A stretch of 64,000 nucleotides of DNA. Source: Lysobacter sp. KIS68-7 (lineage in GTDB: Bacteria; Pseudomonadota; Gammaproteobacteria; Xanthomonadales; Xanthomonadaceae). Below the pieces are notes generated by a model. The model did no database searches. It worked only from the letters and a program-made list of their open reading frames with translations, and was not told where the DNA came from. A program made the position numbers and the translations under genes. Positions 1 through 7,732 of this stretch are shown one piece after another. Location: assembly GCF_021284745.1 (NCBI RefSeq), contig NZ_CP089925.1, positions 992,001 through 1,056,000 of the forward strand, given 5' to 3'. Position 1 is the stretch's first letter. Every line of letters starts with the position of its first letter.

Positions 1-246
1 CAGCCCTTGCCCTGCGGCGACGAAGAACACGCCCTGGCCTACGCGAAGGCGCTGGAAGCGCAGGGTTTCTGGATCTCCGCGATCCGCCCGCCGACCGTGC
101 CCGAAGGCAAGTCGCGCCTGCGCATCACCCTGTCGGCTCTGCACACGCCGGCGGACATCGACGCGCTGCTCAACGCCCTGTCATGGGCGCGCGATGCCAT
201 CGACCAGGGCTTCGGCAACGGCGCACCCGCGCTCGAGCACGCATGA
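1..246 (+). CDS. bioF: 8-amino-7-oxononanoate synthase, C-terminal end (partial)
   Basis: Only the last 81 codons are present; the gene begins before the window. The residues match the C-terminal small domain of the PLP-dependent alpha-oxoamine synthase BioF: a segment reading [13 protein letters not shown], then [11 protein letters not shown] and a closing helix with the IDALLNAL pattern. BioF condenses pimeloyl-ACP with L-alanine to give 8-amino-7-oxononanoate in biotin synthesis. Its TGA overlaps the ATG of the next gene (ATGA), and bioH and bioC follow two genes later, which supports the identification. Confidence 0.88.
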   Translation, partial: QPLPCGDEEHALAYAKALEAQGFWISAIRPPTVPEGKSRLRITLSALHTPADIDALLNALSWARDAIDQGFGNGAPALEHA

Positions 247-1235
247 CCGCGGGCCCGCACGACACGCGCCGCGCGCTCGCGGCGATCGGCATTGCGTTGC
301 TGTCGGCGCTGTTCTTCACCATGACCTACGTGCTCAACCGGGTGAGCGCGAACGAAGGTGGCCACTGGGCGTGGATCGCTGCGCTTCGTTACCTCATCAC
401 GCTGCCGCTGCTCTTGCCGCTGATGCCTTGGCAAGGTGGCGTCGGGCCGGTGCTGCGCGCGATACGTGCGCATCCGGGGCCATGGTTCTCGTGTGCGTCG
501 ATCGGCTTCGTCGCGTTCTACCTGTTGTTGTCGTTCGCAGCGAACAGTGGTCCTTCGTGGCTCGTGGCGGGCAGCTTCCAGTTCACCGTGGTGGCGGGCA
601 TGTTGTGCGCGCCGCTGCTGTACCGCGATGCGCGCGCCAAGGTGCCGACCTCCGCGCTCGCCGTCGGCGCGCTGATCCTCGTCGGCGTGGCGATGTTGCA
701 GATCGGCCATGCGAAGGGACACCTGGATCGCGCGGGCTGGATCGCCTTCGCCTGCGTGCTGGCCTCCGCCACGCTGTATCCCATCGGCAATCGCCTGTTG
801 CTGCTGCACCTGGAGCGCACGGGCGAACATCTCACCGCGACCCAGCGCGTGTTCGGCATGACGCTCGCGAGCCAACCCTTGTGGCTGCTCGTGGCTGCAT
901 TCGCGTGGCAGCACGTCGGGTGGCCGTCGTGGGAACAGGTGTCGCTCGCCGGCGGCGTGGCGATGAGCGCGGGCATCGTGGCGACCATCCTGTTCTTCCA
1001 GGCGACCGGCATGGTGCGCAACCAGCCCGCCGCACTCGGGGCCGCCGAAGCGATGCAGGCGGCGGAGCTGCTGTTCGCGATGGTCATCGGCGTCGCATTC
1101 CTCGGTGAAACGTGGCCGCACGGCATTGCCGTGTGGGGGGCGTGCGTCGTGATGATCGGCATCGTGGCCTTCGCGTGGCTCGCTTCGCGTCCGTCGAAAA
1201 CGCCGATCCCGCTGCCCGAGGAACCGCACGGATGA
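243..1235 (+). CDS. DMT-superfamily (EamA/EmrE-like) inner-membrane transporter
   Basis: A 330-residue, very hydrophobic protein with about ten predicted membrane helices, the usual size and layout of ten-TM drug/metabolite transporters (two five-helix halves). I chose the ATG overlapping the bioF stop; the frame is open further upstream, but that part is arginine-rich shadow sequence. The stop overlaps the bioH ATG by 4 bp, so it sits inside the biotin operon as a co-translated member. The substrate cannot be read from sequence. A role in moving biotin, a pimelate precursor or a by-product is possible but is only inference from position. Confidence 0.8.
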   Translation: MTAGPHDTRRALAAIGIALLSALFFTMTYVLNRVSANEGGHWAWIAALRYLITLPLLLPLMPWQGGVGPVLRAIRAHPGPWFSCASIGFVAFYLLLSFAANSGPSWLVAGSFQFTVVAGMLCAPLLYRDARAKVPTSALAVGALILVGVAMLQIGHAKGHLDRAGWIAFACVLASATLYPIGNRLLLLHLERTGEHLTATQRVFGMTLASQPLWLLVAAFAWQHVGWPSWEQVSLAGGVAMSAGIVATILFFQATGMVRNQPAALGAAEAMQAAELLFAMVIGVAFLGETWPHGIAVWGACVVMIGIVAFAWLASRPSKTPIPLPEEPHG

Positions 1236-2011
1236 GTGCGGGCCTGCACATCGACGTGGTCGGCAACGGTCCGCCGCTCGTGCTGCTGCACGGGTGGGCG
1301 ATGCACGGCGGCGTGTTCGCGCCGCTCGTGGCGCGCCTGCGCGAGAGTTTCACCTTGCACGTCGTCGACCTGCCGGGTCACGGCCTCAGCCGCGCCTGCG
1401 ACCTGCCGCTCGCGCTCGATCCCTGCGTGGACGCGATCGCCGCTCACGTGCCCGTCGCGCCTTGGTGCGGTTGGTCGCTCGGCGGACTGATCGCATTGCA
1501 TGCGGCCGCGACGCGCCCGGAAGCCGTGCCGCGCCTGGCCATGCTCTGCGCGAGCCCGCGCTTCGTGCGCGGCGAGGACTGGAAGTACGGTGTGTCGGCG
1601 GAAATCTTCCGCGACTTCGCGGCTGGCCTGCGCAACGACTATCGCGCCACGCTCGATCGCTTCGTCGCCCTCGAAGCCTTTGGCTCCGACCATGCGAAGG
1701 ATGAAATCCATGCCCTGCGCAACGATCTGTTCGCGCGCGGCGAACCGTCCGCGCAGGTGCTGGCGGATGGACTGGAACTGCTCGAAACCACCGACCTGCG
1801 CGCCGAACTGCCGACGCTGCGCACGCCGAGCCTGTGGCTCGCCGGCCGCCGCGATCGCCTCGTCGACCCGCGTGCGATGCGCGACGCCGCCGCACTCGCC
1901 CCCGGGGCGCACATGCACGTGATCGAACACGCGGGCCACGCGCCCTTCCTCACCCACGCCGATGAAGTCGCCTTGCGCCTCGAAGGCTTCCTGCAGGACA
2001 TGGCGCAGTGA
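1232..2011 (+). CDS. bioH: pimeloyl-[ACP] methyl ester carboxylesterase BioH
   Basis: An alpha/beta hydrolase of 259 residues, close to the E. coli BioH length. The oxyanion region LLHGWAMHG lies near residue 20. The nucleophile is Ser82 in GWSLG, the acid Asp208 in AGRRDRLVD, and the base His236 in EHAGHAPF. BioH removes the methyl group from pimeloyl-ACP methyl ester, ending the BioC-primed fatty-acid detour that makes pimelate. It starts at the ATG overlapping the transporter stop, and its own TGA overlaps the GTG of bioC, so the two partner enzymes are translationally coupled. Confidence 0.92.
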   Translation: MSAGLHIDVVGNGPPLVLLHGWAMHGGVFAPLVARLRESFTLHVVDLPGHGLSRACDLPLALDPCVDAIAAHVPVAPWCGWSLGGLIALHAAATRPEAVPRLAMLCASPRFVRGEDWKYGVSAEIFRDFAAGLRNDYRATLDRFVALEAFGSDHAKDEIHALRNDLFARGEPSAQVLADGLELLETTDLRAELPTLRTPSLWLAGRRDRLVDPRAMRDAAALAPGAHMHVIEHAGHAPFLTHADEVALRLEGFLQDMAQ

Positions 2012-2910
2012 CCGAACTGTTCGACAAACGACACGTCCGCCGCGCCTTCTCGCGTTCCGCGCATGGTTACGACGCCGCGGCCGCGCTGCAGCACGAAGTC
2101 GAAGGCCACTTGCTGGAATCGCTGGACTATCGCGACGACCCCAAGCTCGCGCTCCCGCCGCCGCAATGCGTGCTCGACCTGGGCGCAGGCCCGGGCCGCG
2201 CCACTGCCGCGATGCGCAAGCGTTGGCCGAAGGCGCGCGTGGTCGCGGTCGACCTTGCGATGCCGATGCTGCGCGAAGCCGGCAAGCGCAGCGGCTGGTG
2301 GCGTCCGTTCGATCGCGTGTGCGCCGACGTGCGCGCGCTGCCGTTCGCCGAAGGCAGCGTCGATGTGTTGTTCTCCAATCTCTGCCTGCAATGGGTCGAG
2401 GACCTGCCGGCGGCCTTCGCGGGCTTCCGTCGCGTGCTCAAGCCCGGTGGCCTGATGCTGGTGTCGACCTTCGGCCCGGACACGCTGTTCGAACTGCGCG
2501 AATCCTTCGCGCATGCCGATGCGGCACCGCACGTGAGCCCCTTCGCCACCATCGCGCAGTTCGGCGATGCGCTGGTGCACGCGGGCTTCCGCAATCCCGT
2601 GCTCGACCGCGACCTCCACGAAACGCGCTACGCGGACCTGCCCGCCCTCATGCGCGAATTGCGCGCGATCGGCGCGACCAACGCGCTGCAATCGCGGCGC
2701 CATACGCTGACCGGCCGCGCGCGCTTCGCCGCCGCCGCGCGGGCCTACGAGACCTTCCGCGCGGAGGACGGCACCCTGCCCGCCACCTGGGAAACCATCA
2801 CCGCGATGGCCTGGGCGCCCGAGCCGGGCGCGCCCATTCGTGAGGGCGGGTTCGAAGTCACGACCGTTCCCGTGGGCTCCATCCCCATTCGTCGCAAGCC
2901 GCGCGCTTAG
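2008..2910 (+). CDS. bioC: malonyl-[ACP] O-methyltransferase BioC
   Basis: A class I SAM-dependent methyltransferase of 300 residues. The opening FDKRHVRRAFSRSAHGYD is typical of BioC; motif I is DLGAGPGR (about residues 57-64) and a later motif reads FSNLCLQWV. It methylates malonyl-ACP so that the fatty-acid machinery can extend it to pimeloyl-ACP methyl ester, the BioH substrate. The start is a GTG overlapping the bioH TGA. This is the last gene of the bioF-transporter-bioH-bioC operon; about 80 bp separate it from the next gene. Confidence 0.93.
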   Translation: MTELFDKRHVRRAFSRSAHGYDAAAALQHEVEGHLLESLDYRDDPKLALPPPQCVLDLGAGPGRATAAMRKRWPKARVVAVDLAMPMLREAGKRSGWWRPFDRVCADVRALPFAEGSVDVLFSNLCLQWVEDLPAAFAGFRRVLKPGGLMLVSTFGPDTLFELRESFAHADAAPHVSPFATIAQFGDALVHAGFRNPVLDRDLHETRYADLPALMRELRAIGATNALQSRRHTLTGRARFAAAARAYETFRAEDGTLPATWETITAMAWAPEPGAPIREGGFEVTTVPVGSIPIRRKPRA

Positions 2911-2990
2911 TCGCCGGTCGTTCAGCCGCTGTCGCCTCGCGGACCGGGAAAGGCGGTAACGTCCAACCCATCCATTCGAGGGCGGACCGC

Positions 2991-3851
2991 ATGGCCTGCA
3001 TTCGCATCCTGGTGTTGGGCGTGCTCGCTGGCGCCGCCTTGCTGCCCGCCGCGTGCAGCAAGGACGCCCAGGCGCCCGCGACGACGGCGCCGGTCGATGC
3101 GAGCACCGCGCGCGAGGAAGCCGATGCGTCGATGCGCGCATGGCTCGCCAGCATGCTGACCTGCGGCGACCGCGCGTTCCTGCGCAGCGATATCGACCTG
3201 CAGCAGCGTCATTTGTCGAAGATCCCCGGCATGAAGTGCAGCGTCGCGCCCGGTCCGCCGACGAACGCCGCACCGCTGCAATGCGCGATCGCGCCGCCGC
3301 TGCACCTGGCGCAGGCGGATATCGGTTGGTTCGTGATCGGGCGTCCGGAGAACGAGATCTCCACGATCATCCTGCCCGCGCCGCCTGAATCGCTGCGCAC
3401 CTCGCTGTCCACCGGCGTGGGCATGCTGTCGGAAGGCACCGACCTGGGCGACACCACCGTGCAATGCGCGCTCACCGACGAAGCCCTCGCGCCCGGCGCG
3501 ATCACGGGCACCGTGCAGCGCCAGGGCGACCCGTCCGCCTCGGTTCGCGTGTGCGCATTCGAACTCGCCGACGGCGTGCCGACCTGCACGACAACGCCCG
3601 ACGGCCAACGCCATTTTCGCATCGACAAGCTGCCGCGCGGCGACTACCTCGTGCTCGCCGTGCCCGAAGACGCGCCGGATTCGCGCGTGGGCTTCACCGA
3701 TTGCACGCGCGTGCCGGACGCCGCGGCTTGTACGCATGAGTTGCAGATCGTCGTGGTGCGCGCGGGACGGGCGACCGAAGGCGTCGACCCCGCCGATGTG
3801 CAACCGATGGAAGATGCGGGCGATTGGCCCCAGCCGCCCCCGGTCGATTGA
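2991..3851 (+). CDS. putative lipoprotein with carboxypeptidase-regulatory-like domain
   Basis: A 286-residue protein with a short hydrophobic signal and a lipobox LPAAC placing the lipidated cysteine at residue 22, so it is probably an outer-membrane or periplasmic lipoprotein. After an A/T-rich linker the middle part has several cysteines. The region around residues 165-230 (GTVQRQGDP, then RHFRIDKLPRGDYLVLAV) resembles the beta-sandwich 'regulatory-like' fold of peptidase-associated domains. No catalytic motif is visible. It stands alone between bioC and the NIPSNAP gene. Function unknown. Confidence 0.7.
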   Translation: MACIRILVLGVLAGAALLPAACSKDAQAPATTAPVDASTAREEADASMRAWLASMLTCGDRAFLRSDIDLQQRHLSKIPGMKCSVAPGPPTNAAPLQCAIAPPLHLAQADIGWFVIGRPENEISTIILPAPPESLRTSLSTGVGMLSEGTDLGDTTVQCALTDEALAPGAITGTVQRQGDPSASVRVCAFELADGVPTCTTTPDGQRHFRIDKLPRGDYLVLAVPEDAPDSRVGFTDCTRVPDAAACTHELQIVVVRAGRATEGVDPADVQPMEDAGDWPQPPPVD

Positions 3852-3871
3852 GGCACGCTGGCCCTCATCCT

Positions 3872-3893
3872 TGCTGACAACAGGCTGTCAGCA
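3872..3893. promoter_or_regulatory. inverted repeat upstream of the NIPSNAP gene
   Basis: A perfect 8-bp inverted repeat, TGCTGACA-6 nt-TGTCAGCA, lies 42 bp before the downstream ATG. Its symmetry and spacing fit a repressor operator, perhaps for the WYL regulator two genes on. The assignment is inference, as it could also form an RNA hairpin. Confidence 0.4.
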
Positions 3894-3935
3894 GCCCGGG
3901 CGCAGGCTGCAGGCTTCCCGCTCGAGGCCGCCCGC

Positions 3936-4700
3936 ATGTTGCTCGAACATCCGCAGTCCCTGCCGCGTGCGATCGCGCCGGCCTTGCATTCGCCTATCGT
4001 CGAGTTGCGCCAGTACACGCTGCATCCGGGGCGCCGCGATACGTTGATTGACCTCTTCGAACGAGAGTTCCTCGACACGCAGGCGGAGGCGGGGATCTCG
4101 GTGCTCGGGCAGTTCCGCGATCTCGATGCGCCGGATCGTTTCGTGTGGTTGCGCGGATTCGAGGACATGGACGTTCGCCGCGCTGCGCTCGAGCGCTTCT
4201 ACGGCGGCCCGGCGTGGCAGGCGCATCGCGATGCCGCCAACGCGACCATGATCGATTCGGACGACGTGTTGTTGCTGCGTCCCGCCGCGCCCGCATCCGC
4301 GTTCGTGCTCGACGATGCATTGCCCGCGCGGGGTGAGGTGCGCGATGGCGGCGTGATCGTTGCGACGATCTACAGCTTCGACGCCCCCGTCGACATCGAC
4401 TTCCTCGATTTCTTCGCCGCCGAATTGCATCCGGCCTTCGCCGCAGCGGGCGGTCCCGCGATCGCGAGCTTCTCCACCGAATACGCACCCAACACCTTCC
4501 CGCGCCTGCCGGTGCGCGAAGGCGAGCACGTCTTCACATGGTTCGCGCGTTTCGCCGACGTGGGCGCGCACGCCGCGTATCGCGAAAAGCTCGTGTCCGC
4601 GCCCGGCTGGCGTGCATTGGCCGTCGCGCTCGGTCGTCGCCTGCAAGGGCCGCCCCAGGTGCTGCGCCTGGCCCCCACGTCGCGCTCGCGCCTGCGTTGA
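3936..4700 (+). CDS. NIPSNAP-family protein
   Basis: A 254-residue soluble protein. The N-terminal half (about residues 20-115) carries the NIPSNAP signature: IVELRQYTLHPGRRDTLIDLFE, then a WLRGFEDMDVRRAALERFYGGPAW stretch typical of this ferredoxin-like dimeric alpha/beta-barrel fold. The second half looks like a second, weaker copy (VIVATIYSFD ... VFTWFARFAD). Bacterial members have no agreed activity, though some sit with oxidoreductases. The gene is preceded by a perfect inverted repeat and followed 20 bp later by a WYL regulator, suggesting a small self-regulated unit. Confidence 0.8.
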   Translation: MLLEHPQSLPRAIAPALHSPIVELRQYTLHPGRRDTLIDLFEREFLDTQAEAGISVLGQFRDLDAPDRFVWLRGFEDMDVRRAALERFYGGPAWQAHRDAANATMIDSDDVLLLRPAAPASAFVLDDALPARGEVRDGGVIVATIYSFDAPVDIDFLDFFAAELHPAFAAAGGPAIASFSTEYAPNTFPRLPVREGEHVFTWFARFADVGAHAAYREKLVSAPGWRALAVALGRRLQGPPQVLRLAPTSRSRLR

Positions 4701-4702
4701 GG

Positions 4703-4721
4703 TCGCGCCATCATGGCGCGA
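4703..4721. promoter_or_regulatory. 19-bp palindrome overlapping the WYL-regulator start codon
   Basis: TCGCGCCAT-C-ATGGCGCGA is a perfect 9-bp inverted repeat around one base. Its last base is the A of the regulator's ATG. It could be an autoregulatory operator, or an mRNA hairpin hiding the start. The role is inferred. Confidence 0.4.
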
Positions 4722-5404
4722 TGCGCCGTGCCGACCGCCTGTTCCTCCTCATCCACGCCCTGCGCGGTCGTCGCGCAGCCCTGCCCGCGCATCGCCTGGC
4801 CGACACGCTCGGCGTGTCGCTGCGCACGGTGTACCGCGACGTCGCCGACCTGCAGCTCTCGGGCGTGCCGATCGAAGGCGAGGCGGGCGTCGGTTACGTG
4901 CTGCGCAAGGGGGCGGACATTCCCCCGCTGATGTTCAACGCAGACGAACTCGAGGCCCTCGTCGTCGGGACGCGTTTCGTGCGCGCGTTCGGTGGTACGC
5001 GTTTGGGCAATGGCGCCAAGGCGGCGTTGCTGAAGATCGAGGCGGTGTTGCCGCCGGAGCTGCGCGAACGCAGTGCGCGCAGCCGCATCTTCGCGCCGGA
5101 GGTCGCGCGCCTGGAATCCAGCGGGATGATCGATCGTCTGCACGATGCGATCGAGGGCCATCGCGTGTTGCGCCTGCATTACCGCGCGCAGGACGAGGCG
5201 ACGAGCACGCGCGAGATCGAGCCTTTGTGCCTCGCGTTCTGGGGCGGAAGCTGGACGATCGGTGCATGGTGTCGCCTGCGCACGGATTTCCGCAGCTTCC
5301 GGCCCGATCGCATCGAGTCCTTCGAGGAAACGGGCGAGGTGTTCGAGGAGACCGACGTGCGTGGGCTGGCGGGTTACTTGCGTACGGTGGGCGGCGGGAA
5401 TTGA
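4721..5404 (+). CDS. YafY-type HTH/WYL-domain transcriptional regulator
   Basis: A 227-residue protein in two parts. Residues 1-60 are a winged helix-turn-helix of the YafY type (RRADRLFLLIHALRG, then LADTLGVSLRTVYRDVADLQ). Residues about 135-200 are a WYL-like ligand-sensing region (RVLRLHYRA ... TREIEPLCLAFWGGSWTIGAWCRL). WYL regulators respond to small ligands and often control adjacent genes. The ATG is the last base of a perfect palindrome, and the NIPSNAP gene ends 20 bp upstream, so NIPSNAP is a plausible target. Confidence 0.88.
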   Translation: MRRADRLFLLIHALRGRRAALPAHRLADTLGVSLRTVYRDVADLQLSGVPIEGEAGVGYVLRKGADIPPLMFNADELEALVVGTRFVRAFGGTRLGNGAKAALLKIEAVLPPELRERSARSRIFAPEVARLESSGMIDRLHDAIEGHRVLRLHYRAQDEATSTREIEPLCLAFWGGSWTIGAWCRLRTDFRSFRPDRIESFEETGEVFEETDVRGLAGYLRTVGGGN

Positions 5405-5439
5405 CGCTCCACGAGAGGGGCGTTCCGCCATGAGCCGTC

Positions 5440-5488
5440 GTGTGCTCCTCGCCGCTCACATACGGCAAGCTCCCGTCGAGGAGCACAC
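5440..5488. repeat. hairpin unit, left arm of the large palindrome
   Basis: A 12-bp stem (GTGTGCTCCTCG / CGAGGAGCACAC) around a 25-nt loop; the same unit recurs inverted in the right arm. It is the best-conserved part of the element, suggesting that this substructure is what is maintained or was copied most recently. Confidence 0.75.
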
Positions 5489-5911
5489 GACGTCTCACGT
5501 CGGACCGCTCGCAACTTGATGCCCTCGCGGAGCGTCTGGTGTGAAGGGCCGCCGCAATCCGAATGCCTCGCACCTACACCCGGCTCCGGAAGGACGGCAC
5601 ATCGCCCCCTCGCTCGCTGCATCGGCATGCTGCGTCCCGCTTCGAAGGGCGACGTGCCTCACCTCATTTGCCAGATCCGCGCCTTCGGCAAAAGCGAAAA
5701 CGCTCCCTCCATCCGAAGGAGCGCTTCCAACTTTGTCGCTAGGCACCTTGCCCTCCGAAGCGGGACGCAGCATGCCGATGCAGCGAGCGAGGGGGCAAAG
5801 TGCCGACCCTCCGCAGCCGGGAATTGGCGCACGCGATCGCATCGCGGTGACACGCGCATTCCAGACGCTCCGCGCAAACATCGGATCGCGAGCGGGCCGA
5901 CGTGAGATGTC

Positions 5912-5960
5912 GTGTGCTCCTCGACGGGAGCTTGCCGTATGTGAGCGGCGAGGAGCACAC
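5912..5960. repeat. hairpin unit, right arm of the large palindrome
   Basis: Inverted copy of the left-arm hairpin, identical across stem and loop. It lies about 50 bp beyond the phhA stop codon, so in phhA transcripts it might also act as a 3' structural element. No U-tract follows, so it is not a classical terminator. Confidence 0.75.
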
Positions 5961-6009
5961 GGCAGCTCGCGGCGGAACGCCCGTCTTGTGGAACGGCGTC
6001 TAGCGACCC

Positions 6010-6912
6010 TCAGACGTCCCCGTCGTTAAGCCACCCTTCCCCCGTACCGCGGTTGAACACCGCGTCGGTATCGAGCACCTTGCCAGCCGGGAACGAGTCC
6101 TGCTGCCCAAGCTTGGCGTAGATCGGCGTGAAATCCGGGCGCGTCGCTTCCATCAACTGCTCATAGCTGTCGATGACGAAATACGTCTTCTGGTAGGTAT
6201 CGATCCGATAACGCGTGCGCATGATGCGCTCGAGATCGAACCCGATGCGGTTCGGCGCCGCGCTCTCGAGGCAATGGATCGACTCGCCCTTCGAACTGAC
6301 GATGCCGCTCCCGTAGATGCGCAAACCGTCGGCCTGTTTGATCAACCCGAATTCCACCGTGTACCAATACAGCCGCGTCAGGTTGACCAACGCCTCCGGC
6401 CCGATGCCGTGCGCCTTCACGCCGCCGCGCCCGTAGGCTTCCATGTAGTCGGCGAACACGGGGTTCATCAACAGCGGCACGTGGCCGAAGAGATCGTGGA
6501 AAAGATCCGGCTCGCTCAGGTAATCGAGCTGCTCGGGCTTGCGGATCCACCACGTCACCGGGAAGCGGCGATTGGCGAGGTGGTCGAAGAAGGTGAGTTC
6601 GGGCAACAGGCCTTCCACGCCGACGAGTTCCCAACCGGTCGTCTTGCGCAGCACGGCGTTGAGGTCGTCGAACTTCGGGATGCGATCGGGCGTCATGCCC
6701 ATCGCGCGCTGGTTGCGCAGGAATTCGTCGCTCGCGCGGCCCACGAGGACCTGCTGCTGGCGCTCGAACAGCGTGGCCCACACGCCATGGTCGTCGGACG
6801 TGTAGCTCGCCCAGGGTTGTTCGACCACGGCCGTCGTGTACACCGGCACGTAGCCCTTGTCGGTGAGCTGGTGTTCGACGCGGTTGGGCGTGGCGGCGGT
6901 GGGGTTGGCCAT
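6010..6912 (-). CDS. phhA: phenylalanine 4-monooxygenase
   Basis: A 300-residue bacterial-type aromatic amino acid hydroxylase. The iron facial triad is visible: His139 and His144 in FHDLFGH, and Glu187 in YWYTVEFG. Other family blocks are GYVPVYTTAV near the N-terminus and the MRTRYRIDTYQ..YF region near residue 260. The enzyme converts phenylalanine to tyrosine using tetrahydropterin and oxygen. folE, the first pterin-pathway gene, is about 20 kb away. I chose the ATG giving MANPTAATPN because that length fits the family; the frame is open 17 codons further upstream. No pterin dehydratase (phhB) is adjacent. Confidence 0.93.
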   Translation of the reverse strand: MANPTAATPNRVEHQLTDKGYVPVYTTAVVEQPWASYTSDDHGVWATLFERQQQVLVGRASDEFLRNQRAMGMTPDRIPKFDDLNAVLRKTTGWELVGVEGLLPELTFFDHLANRRFPVTWWIRKPEQLDYLSEPDLFHDLFGHVPLLMNPVFADYMEAYGRGGVKAHGIGPEALVNLTRLYWYTVEFGLIKQADGLRIYGSGIVSSKGESIHCLESAAPNRIGFDLERIMRTRYRIDTYQKTYFVIDSYEQLMEATRPDFTPIYAKLGQQDSFPAGKVLDTDAVFNRGTGEGWLNDGDV

Positions 6913-7037
6913 GGCGGGGGACCGAAGGATTCCTGTGAAAGATGCTAGCCGGTTCGGGCGCAATGGACTTGCGTTGTTGCGCCGATCCTCCGGCCGGGCG
7001 GATGATCCCCGCGCGAAATTCGCGTGAAAGGGGGCCC

Positions 7038-7679
7038 ATGACCGCGTCCATCGCCCGTCCTCCGCGCCCGGCCGAAGCCTGGGTGCTCGCCCTCCTCGTG
7101 GCCGGGGCCCTCGTGGTCTCCGGTCTCCTGGCCCGGGATCGCACGACCTGGCTGATGGAAGTGGTGTGGGTGATCCTCGGCTTGCCCTTCATCGCGTGGC
7201 GGTGGAAAGCCTTTCCCCTCACGTTGTTGCTGTGCGTGCTGCTGGCGCTGCATGCCCTCGTCCTGATCCACGGCGGCATGTACACGTATGCACAAACGCC
7301 CCTGGGCTTCGCGATGCGCGATGCGTTCCGCGCGATGGGTTTCGACGCGGTGCGCAATCCCTGGGACCGTCTCGGGCATTTCATGCAGGGCTTCGTACCG
7401 GCGATCCTCGCGCGCGAACTGCTCGTGCGCTGCACGCCGCTGCGCCCCGGTGCCTGGCTGGCCTACCTGTGCGTCGCCGCGGCCTTGAGCTTCAGCGCCT
7501 TCTTCGAGTTGCTCGAATGGTGGGCCGCGTTGGCGATGGGCGCGGACGCCGACGCCTTCCTCGCGGCCCAGGGCGATGTGTGGGACACGCAGTGGGACAT
7601 GTTCATGTGCCTGTGCGGTGCGATCGCGTCGTTGTTGCTGCTGTCGCGCATTCACGACCGGCAGTTGGGCCTGCGCTAA
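7038..7679 (+). CDS. DUF2238 (YjdF-like) integral membrane protein
   Basis: A 213-residue membrane protein with about six hydrophobic helices. The stretch NPWDRLGHFMQGFVPAILARE, a later FELLEWW and the QGDVWDTQWDMFMCLCGA ending are the conserved acidic/aromatic blocks of DUF2238. The family has no assigned reaction. The ATG at 7038 has a purine-rich AAAGGGGG ribosome site 5-12 nt upstream. It is divergent from phhA across 125 bp, in which I see no clear regulatory motif. Confidence 0.82.
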   Translation: MTASIARPPRPAEAWVLALLVAGALVVSGLLARDRTTWLMEVVWVILGLPFIAWRWKAFPLTLLLCVLLALHALVLIHGGMYTYAQTPLGFAMRDAFRAMGFDAVRNPWDRLGHFMQGFVPAILARELLVRCTPLRPGAWLAYLCVAAALSFSAFFELLEWWAALAMGADADAFLAAQGDVWDTQWDMFMCLCGAIASLLLLSRIHDRQLGLR

Positions 7680-7732
7680 CCGAACGACGATTTTCACGAA
7701 ACGGCAGCGAACGCGACCCGATCATCGGGGTC

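Larger units (their letters stand above)
5405..5995. repeat. ~590-bp nested imperfect inverted repeat filling an intergenic gap
   Basis: This stretch between the WYL gene and phhA holds no credible gene. Both halves mirror each other around position 5700 with no net indel. Positions 5439-5491 are the exact reverse complement of 5909-5961 (53 nt). Positions 5605-5650 pair with 5750-5795 with very few differences; the segments in between are recognisable but diverged. The central 100 bp is less symmetric and contains a small hairpin (5701-5723). Open frames across it on either strand translate to near-identical low-complexity peptides, as expected of a palindrome. It looks like two inverted copies of a ~280-bp repeat, or a MITE-like element. 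No transposase or clear target duplication was seen. Confidence 0.75.

Noticed and set aside
39-1957. Long open frames antisense to the transporter and bioH
   Set aside because: Arg/His-rich shadow frames, as expected on the reverse strand of high-GC genes; the plus-strand frames carry clear family motifs.
5495-6029. Several open frames of 70-160 codons on both strands inside the large inverted repeat
   Set aside because: They translate to near-identical low-complexity peptides on the two strands because the DNA is palindromic; none has a ribosome site or plausible protein features.
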